Of a DNA stretch of 27,535 bases, positions 23,920-27,535 are shown piece after piece (positions within the stretch are counted from its first letter, which is position 1; the number at the start of each line of letters is the position of its first letter). Under the pieces are notes generated by a model. It saw only the letters and a list, made by a program, of their open reading frames with translations. It did no database searches and was not told where the DNA came from. A program made the position numbers and the translations under genes. Source of the stretch: an uncultured Collinsella sp. (GTDB lineage Bacteria > Actinomycetota > Coriobacteriia > Coriobacteriales > Coriobacteriaceae); contig URHQ01000020.1 in NCBI GenBank assembly GCA_900547655.1, forward strand, positions 1 through 27,535, read 5' to 3'.

Positions 23920-25161
23920 GTGTCTCGTTGGCGCAAAAAAACAGTGCGGTCTATCAGGCTTTTCGGTCTTCTTGTTGCACAGCTGTGCGCGTATTCGATG
24001 TTGTCGGCACTGTGCTTTGCGTGCCCGCTTTACTTGTTCGATTGCAGCGGCTCATCAACGTTATATGGTGCCGTCGCGGCGATAGCGTTCGTGCCGGGCA
24101 TACTTGCGACTCCGGCTGGCGGAATCTTGGCGGATCGCGGGAGACATCGCGGGGTTCTTGTGGTACTCGGCATTGTTCTGATGGCTGCATCGCTGTTGTT
24201 TATCCCCATGAAGCGGTCGCTGCCTCTTGCCGTTGTCGTGGTGGCAATACTTTGCGTCCAATATGGCATCCAATCGCTGCTGAAACCGATGCTTCAAATT
24301 GAGACGGTGCACATGATGGGCCAAGAAAAGGTTGAGCGTGCCACAGCGTTGGTCTCGCAGGTAACCATGGCGAGCAATATCTTGGGGCCTGTAGTCGGGA
24401 CGGCAGTCTATGGGTGCTTTGGTATCGATGCTCTATGCGAAACCGCGTCGGTGACGTTTGCGATTTCAGCCCTGCTGTTTGGGGGCGCACTCAAGCAAAA
24501 TGCCTCATCTGGAATGACAGGGGACAGTACGACTTGCTCGACATGCCGAAGCGATTTTCGGGAGTCGATTCGGTACCTGTTTCAAAACGCATCATTGCTC
24601 GTTGTGTTTTTGCTTGCGGCTATTTTGAACCTTGCGTTAGTTGGGTTAACGATTGGTGCTCCCGTTATTGTTGCAAAGCATCTCGGAATGCAGTCATCCT
24701 TTGTTGGGATTATTGAGGTGGCTATGGGCTTAGGTGGTCTAGTCGGCAGTGGTTTGGTCGGTATTTGGCCGCATCGTTTTTCCTTCAAAGGCATATGTCG
24801 ATATGTTGCGATGATTTGTTTTGGAGTCGTACCGATTATTGTCACGCTAATGAGCGGTCCTGATGAATTAGCGTTTGCCGCGCTTGCGGCCGGCTCGGCA
24901 TGGGTCATGGCGTGGGCAAGCATTGCATCGGTCGAAATTGTTTCATTTGTTCAGCGGTCAGCGCCAAAGGAACTCTGCGGAAAAGTGCTGGCACTCGTTT
25001 ATATGATGCTTTCCTGTGCAACGCCTATTGGCCAATTGGTTTACGGGCTCGCATATGATCGATGGACACCGGCGATTGTATTCGCAAGCATGTTGGCGGT
25101 GCTGACGTTGACGACGGCGCTGTTTTATCGGCTGAAAAGTCGCTTGTGGCGATTGCCTTAA
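23920..25161 (+). CDS. MFS transporter (putative drug exporter)
   Basis: A 413-residue major-facilitator protein with about twelve membrane segments. The cytosolic loop 2-3 motif GGILADRGRHRGVLV (about 67-81) matches the MFS motif A, and a polar central loop near 190-215 divides the two halves. The start is GTG 23920, with GGAGGAG immediately upstream but only two to four bases away, so the exact start is uncertain. The body of the gene is visibly more AT-rich at third codon positions than the neighbours, suggesting horizontal acquisition together with the TetR gene. The operators and adjacent repressor point to efflux of a toxic ligand; the substrate is unknown. Confidence 0.87.
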   Translation: MSRWRKKTVRSIRLFGLLVAQLCAYSMLSALCFACPLYLFDCSGSSTLYGAVAAIAFVPGILATPAGGILADRGRHRGVLVVLGIVLMAASLLFIPMKRSLPLAVVVVAILCVQYGIQSLLKPMLQIETVHMMGQEKVERATALVSQVTMASNILGPVVGTAVYGCFGIDALCETASVTFAISALLFGGALKQNASSGMTGDSTTCSTCRSDFRESIRYLFQNASLLVVFLLAAILNLALVGLTIGAPVIVAKHLGMQSSFVGIIEVAMGLGGLVGSGLVGIWPHRFSFKGICRYVAMICFGVVPIIVTLMSGPDELAFAALAAGSAWVMAWASIASVEIVSFVQRSAPKELCGKVLALVYMMLSCATPIGQLVYGLAYDRWTPAIVFASMLAVLTLTTALFYRLKSRLWRLP

Positions 25162-25222
25162 CGCGCTGGGGCACCGTGGATTTGCGGAAGCATTGTCCCG
25201 CCGCGCAGGGACGCCATTGTCT

Positions 25223-25276
25223 GGGCATGCCTCTCCTTCGTCTACAATATTGTGCAGACGAAGGAGAGGCACGCCC
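25223..25276 (+). promoter_or_regulatory. 21-bp inverted repeat covering the ribosome-binding site of the HAD gene
   Basis: Left arm 25223-25243 and right arm 25256-25276 are complementary at 20 of 21 bases with a 12-base loop. The right arm contains AAGGAGAGG and ends at the base before the ATG, so if both arms are transcribed the ribosome-binding site is locked. TACAAT (25243-25248) in the loop region could instead be a -10 box, in which case the repeat would act as a DNA operator. Confidence 0.6.
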
Positions 25277-26134
25277 ATGATCAAGATGTTTGCGAGTGAC
25301 TTAGACGGAACGCTGCTGAACGCCCTGCACGAGGCAGATGGGACCATCCGCCTCGCCATTCGCGAGCTGACCGAGGCCGGACTCCACGTGGTTCCCGCGA
25401 CCGGACGCTCGACGCTGCCGATCGGCGAGCATGGCTTTACGGGCCTGGCGCTTGACGCCTGCTGCTCCAACGGGTCCATCGTGCGCGACAGCCATGGCGA
25501 GGTGCTCAAGACCTGGACCATCGACCCACAGATCACCGAGGAGCTGCTCAAGGAGTTCCCGGATATCTGTTTTGACTGCTCCACGCCCGACGGTATGTTC
25601 TCGAGCGGTTCGTTCGAGATGCACCAGGCGGGTTTTAAGAAGGACAGCCCTATCAAGCGCATCGTGATGCGCGGTATGCGTGCACGTGGCGGCTATCACG
25701 AGGAGCAGTATTTCGATCAGTCGATCGGTGACATCCTGCGTCACGATGTGTGCAAGATCAACTGCCGCGTGACCTCGCCCGAGCTGGAGCGCGACCTTAA
25801 GGCGTATCTTGCCGAGCGCTCGGACCGCGTGGTCAATGCGCCGTTCGATCCGGTGATGTTCGAAATCACGGACGTGGCGTGCAACAAGGGTGAGAGCGTG
25901 GCCTGGCTGGCGGGCTACTACGGCATTGCCGAGGACGAGGTCGCGGTTTACGGCGACGGCGGCAACGACATCGCCATGCTCAAGCGCTTCCGCCACAGCT
26001 ACGCGACCAAAAACGCTAGCGATGCAGCCAAGGCCGCCGCGAGCGCGACCATCGGCAGCTGCATGGTCCACGCCGTCCCCAAACACATGCTCGTCACCAT
26101 GCATAAGCAGAGCTCCCGCACCATCATCGAATAA
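25277..26134 (+). CDS. Cof-type HAD family hydrolase (putative sugar-phosphate phosphatase)
   Basis: A 285-residue cytosolic phosphatase of the HAD superfamily, type IIB cap. Motif I is DLDGTLL with nucleophile Asp8 and acid Asp10; motif II is ATGRS near 40; the motif III Lys lies in NKGESVAWL; motif IV is YGDGGNDIAML. I start at 25277, after AAGGAGAGG; the frame is open to 25193. Substrates of this family are usually sugar phosphates or flavin precursors, not predictable here. A long inverted repeat occupies the leader. Confidence 0.92.
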   Translation: MIKMFASDLDGTLLNALHEADGTIRLAIRELTEAGLHVVPATGRSTLPIGEHGFTGLALDACCSNGSIVRDSHGEVLKTWTIDPQITEELLKEFPDICFDCSTPDGMFSSGSFEMHQAGFKKDSPIKRIVMRGMRARGGYHEEQYFDQSIGDILRHDVCKINCRVTSPELERDLKAYLAERSDRVVNAPFDPVMFEITDVACNKGESVAWLAGYYGIAEDEVAVYGDGGNDIAMLKRFRHSYATKNASDAAKAAASATIGSCMVHAVPKHMLVTMHKQSSRTIIE

Positions 26135-26163
26135 TGTGACAAAGGGACTGTCCCTTTGTCACA
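26135..26163. repeat. 29-bp perfect palindrome, REP-like
   Basis: TGTGACAAAGGGAC (26135-26148), one central T, then the exact complement (26150-26163). It begins at the base after the HAD stop codon. A degenerate copy lies at 26571-26598. No U-tract follows, so it is not a standard terminator. The GGGAC/GTCCC core recalls the GGGACAG core of the other REP-like family in the window. Confidence 0.65.
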
Positions 26164-26196
26164 GGTGACGTTGGTCTCTTTAAATTCGAACAAACA

Positions 26197-26226
26197 TTCG
26201 CATATCTAACTGCGCTTTGATAGAAT
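26197..26226 (+). promoter_or_regulatory. candidate promoter of the 41-residue peptide gene
   Basis: TTCGCA (26197-26202) and TAGAAT (26221-26226) are 18 bases apart. The -10 is good and the -35 moderate. Transcription would start near 26233, giving a leader of about 58 bases. Confidence 0.4.
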
Positions 26227-26255
26227 TGATACTGTTGGCGGCAGTTCCATGTGCC

Positions 26256-26290
26256 GGGCAACGCCCTCCATCTGATGGGAGGTGATGCCC
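26256..26290 (+). promoter_or_regulatory. leader hairpin sequestering the Shine-Dalgarno of the small ORF
   Basis: GGGCA (26256-26260) pairs with TGCCC (26286-26290), immediately before the ATG, and inside it CCTCC (26265-26269) pairs with GGAGG (26278-26282), the core of the strong ribosome-binding site GGGAGGTGATG. Translation would need this structure opened. Confidence 0.5.
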
Positions 26291-26416
26291 ATGACCGATC
26301 TGATTGATTTCGTGAGACTTCTGACCGCTTTGGTCTCGTTCTCCACGGCGCTCGTCGGGCTTTCCGAGGCACTCAAGCAACGTTCGAAGCAACGTAAAAG
26401 GGGTCGCCGCCGCTAA
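26291..26416 (+). CDS. 41-residue membrane peptide, candidate type I toxin
   Basis: The ATG at 26291 has a near-perfect ribosome-binding site (GGGAGGTGATG). The peptide starts MTDLIDFV, has a single hydrophobic segment at about 10-25 with no charge, then a tail from residue 29 with nine Lys/Arg among the last thirteen residues. This one-helix, basic-tail design and tiny size are like Fst/Ldr or TxpA-type toxins, or a small holin-like protein; I cannot show homology. The leader folds over the ribosome-binding site, a hairpin spans the stop codon, and an opposite-strand promoter faces the gene from downstream. Together these suggest RNA antitoxin control. Its status as a real gene rests on the ribosome-binding site and composition only. 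Confidence 0.55.
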   Translation: MTDLIDFVRLLTALVSFSTALVGLSEALKQRSKQRKRGRRR

Positions 26417-26478
26417 GGCGTTGACCCCTTAATCCAAGCAACGGCGCTGCCCAGCTTTCCAGAACTTGGGCTGCCGTC
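26395..26478 (-). ncRNA. candidate antisense RNA (antitoxin) to the 41-residue peptide gene
   Basis: Predicted from the minus-strand promoter at 26485-26513, with start near 26478 and an end at the TTTT after the hairpin 26398-26430, giving about 84 bases. It would carry a GCCCA/TGGGC stem-loop near its 5' end and overlap the last seven or so codons of the peptide gene. Entirely inferred from promoter and terminator signals. Confidence 0.4.
26398..26430. terminator. bidirectional hairpin spanning the stop codon of the small ORF
   Basis: AAGGGGT-CGCC (26398-26408) pairs with GGCG (26417-26420) and ACCCCTT (26424-26430), with a three-base bulge. On the minus strand it continues TTTTACG, a fair U-tract; on the plus strand only TTAAT. 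The TAA stop lies in the loop. Confidence 0.55.
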
Positions 26479-26484
26479 GACACT

Positions 26485-26513
26485 ATTCTACCCACGAATG
26501 ACATTTTGAACAA
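26485..26513 (-). promoter_or_regulatory. promoter facing the small ORF from downstream
   Basis: On the minus strand TTGTTC (complement of 26508-26513), a 17-base spacer and TAGAAT (complement of 26485-26490). This is a good vegetative promoter with no minus-strand gene to serve, which suggests a non-coding transcript. Confidence 0.5.
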
Positions 26514-26570
26514 TCGGCAATGCCGCTCCAAAAGCCAGGCACAACTGGCACAACCTAGGCGGTCGCTGAA

Positions 26571-26598
26571 TGTGACAAAGTGACTGCCCTTTGTCACA
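26571..26598. repeat. degenerate copy of the TGTGACAAAG palindrome
   Basis: TGTGACAAAG (26571-26580) and CTTTGTCACA (26589-26598) flank TGACTGCC; compared with 26135-26163 it has one substitution and one deletion near the centre. Together the two copies bracket the small-ORF locus. Confidence 0.55.
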
Positions 26599-26624
26599 TC
26601 AAAAATATTGCCTTTACGTGTTGA

Positions 26625-26669
26625 TGCACACGGTGTGCAATAATACTCGCACTGTGCAATAGCGCACAG
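26625..26669 (+). promoter_or_regulatory. candidate autoregulatory operators of the second TetR gene
   Basis: TGCACACGGTGTGCA (26625-26639) is a perfect 7-1-7 palindrome, and CTGTGC-AATAGC-GCACAG (26652-26669) is a second inverted repeat. TGTGCAATA is directly repeated at 26634 and 26653, 19 bp apart. Both lie within 70 bases upstream of the TetR start, where a repressor would block transcription. Confidence 0.5.
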
Positions 26670-26690
26670 GCTGAGTAACAAGGAGGACGC

Positions 26691-27401
26691 TTGTCCCAGC
26701 TCGAGAAATGCGATCGCCGGTCCCTTCGCTCACAGCGTGCCCTTCGCCAGGCACTTGCCAGCGAACTTGCCGAAAGCGGCGACCTTTCGCGCATTAATGT
26801 CGCGTCGCTCACCGAGCGCGCTGGCCTTACGCGCCGCACGTTCTATTCGCACTACCGCGATATTCCCGACTTTATCAATCAAATCGAGGACGGCTTGCTG
26901 GCCGAGATCCGTGAGCGCATTGAGCTCATCACCGCAGCTCAGCTGCCCGACCTCTATCACAACATCGATGATCTTGAGCCGGCACCCGGTTCGGTTGAGC
27001 TGCTGCGCTATCTTGCGGCCAATCGCGACCTTATCGGGGCCCTGCTGGGCCCGGGCGGCGACCCCGCCTTTATTAAAAAGATCATCGATACCGCACGCGA
27101 GGCCGTGGTGCCGCGTGCACAGACGGGCATTTTGGGCTTGGCGCTGGGCACGTTCTTCGACTACTACGTTACCTACGTCGTGAGTGCCGAGGTCGGCCTG
27201 ATTCAGCGCTGGTTTGAGCGTGGGCTCACCGAATCGCCCGAGGCCATGGCGCGCATTATGACGGTGCTCGCTTTTGTGCGCCCTGGTGATCTGTATGGCC
27301 AACCCATCGATATCAACGTGCCGGAATACGGCATGAAGCTATTGAACTTGCAGCTCGAGGACGCGGCCGACACCGCCGCAACCGTCGAGTCCAACAACTA
27401 A
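26691..27401 (+). CDS. TetR family transcriptional regulator (TetR_C_8-like)
   Basis: A 236-residue regulator starting with TTG at 26691, preceded by AAGGAGGA. The helix-turn-helix reads INVASLTERAGLTRRTFYSHYRDI (about 35-58). The C-terminal part is helical with a long FFDYYVTYVVSAE segment, like the group of TetR proteins that lack a Pfam-typical ligand domain. Two palindromes upstream suggest autoregulation. The gene is followed after 11 bases by a truncated gene with a good ribosome-binding site, so the two form an operon and the missing protein is a likely target. Confidence 0.87.
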   Translation: MSQLEKCDRRSLRSQRALRQALASELAESGDLSRINVASLTERAGLTRRTFYSHYRDIPDFINQIEDGLLAEIRERIELITAAQLPDLYHNIDDLEPAPGSVELLRYLAANRDLIGALLGPGGDPAFIKKIIDTAREAVVPRAQTGILGLALGTFFDYYVTYVVSAEVGLIQRWFERGLTESPEAMARIMTVLAFVRPGDLYGQPIDINVPEYGMKLLNLQLEDAADTAATVESNN

Positions 27402-27412
27402 GAGGAGAGACA

Positions 27413-27487
27413 ATGAGCAAACTCGTCGAGGGTATCAAGGACCGCATGGTCGCTGCCGCACGCGAGGCCGCGCCCGCCGTGGTGGAC
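27413..27487 (+). CDS. truncated gene at contig end, N-terminus only
   Basis: ATG at 27413 follows AGAGGAGAG. Only 25 residues (MSKLVEGIKDRMVAAAREAA and five more) are genomic; the reading frame then runs into adapter sequence. The short piece is helical and Ala-rich and I do not recognise the family. It would be co-transcribed with the TetR gene. Confidence 0.6.
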
Positions 27488-27535
27488 CTGTCTCTTATAC
27501 ACATCTCCGAGCCCACGAGACCGGAGCCTATCTCG
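27488..27535 (+). other. Illumina Nextera adapter contamination
   Basis: Positions 27488-27506 are CTGTCTCTTATACACATCT, the transposase mosaic end. Next comes CCGAGCCCACGAGAC (27507-27521), then eight bases CGGAGCCT (27522-27529) that fit an i7 index, then ATCTCG (27530-27535), the start of the P7 sequence. This is library adapter, not genome, and reading frames extending into it are artefacts. Confidence 0.98.

Noticed and set aside
23820..24302. Plus-strand frame of 160 codons overlapping the MFS start, including an ATG at 23898
   Set aside because: The product is Cys/Arg-rich without domain features, while the overlapping frame encodes a well-formed MFS protein.
27313..27516. Minus-strand frame of 67 codons at the contig end
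   Set aside because: Its first residues are translated adapter sequence.

Overview
The window looks like a short-read contig from a high-GC gut actinobacterium of class Coriobacteriia, most likely Collinsella. This is inferred from the GC-rich codon use, the protein families present and the style of the intergenic repeats; no rRNA or other marker gene is present to prove it. The last 48 bases are not biological: they match an Illumina Nextera transposase adapter with index and the start of P7, so the genome sequence ends at about 27487 and the final gene is cut there.

Layout. 1-2258: a small orphan protein, an XRE-type regulator with a membrane-spanning C-terminus, and repeat-filled spacers. 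2259-9284: mostly single genes: a 6-phosphofructokinase, a membrane-anchored Ntn-type amide hydrolase, an M18 aminopeptidase, a D-2-hydroxyacid dehydrogenase, a type I methionine aminopeptidase with a SEC-C zinc motif, and a radical SAM protein. 9510-12779: an alpha/beta hydrolase, then a GGDEF-receiver-HD-GYP protein followed by an Hpt phosphotransfer protein. 12885-17171 (minus strand): a five-gene polar amino acid ABC transporter operon (binding lipoprotein, two permeases, ATPase) ending in a class I glutamine-amidotransferase-like (peptidase C26) hydrolase. 17629-19410: a divergent DXS/transketolase-family enzyme. 19638-21197: an HD-domain protein coupled to a CmpB-type membrane protein. 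21396-23060: ammonium transporter plus PII protein. 23135-25161: a TetR regulator and an MFS exporter with two matching palindromic operators. 25277-26134: a Cof-type HAD phosphatase. 26691 onward: a second TetR regulator and a truncated gene.

Several genes form evident units: Amt with PII for nitrogen uptake, TetR with MFS for regulated efflux, Hpt with the receiver protein for phosphorelay and c-di-GMP turnover, and ABC transporter with C26 hydrolase for uptake and hydrolysis of an amino-acid or gamma-glutamyl compound.

The most unusual material is small or non-coding. Between 26197 and 26513 there is a candidate type I toxin-antitoxin locus: a 41-residue peptide with one hydrophobic segment and a very basic tail, its Shine-Dalgarno folded into a hairpin, a shared bidirectional terminator, and a good promoter on the opposite strand aimed at the 3' end of the gene. 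Other structures include a 219-bp palindrome with six nested boxes (17354-17572), three 71-bp hairpin elements with constant loop length, several 97-161-bp palindromes, and REP-like fragments. Notable enzyme observations are a DXS-like protein lacking the phosphate-binding arginines and a PII protein lacking the uridylylated tyrosine.
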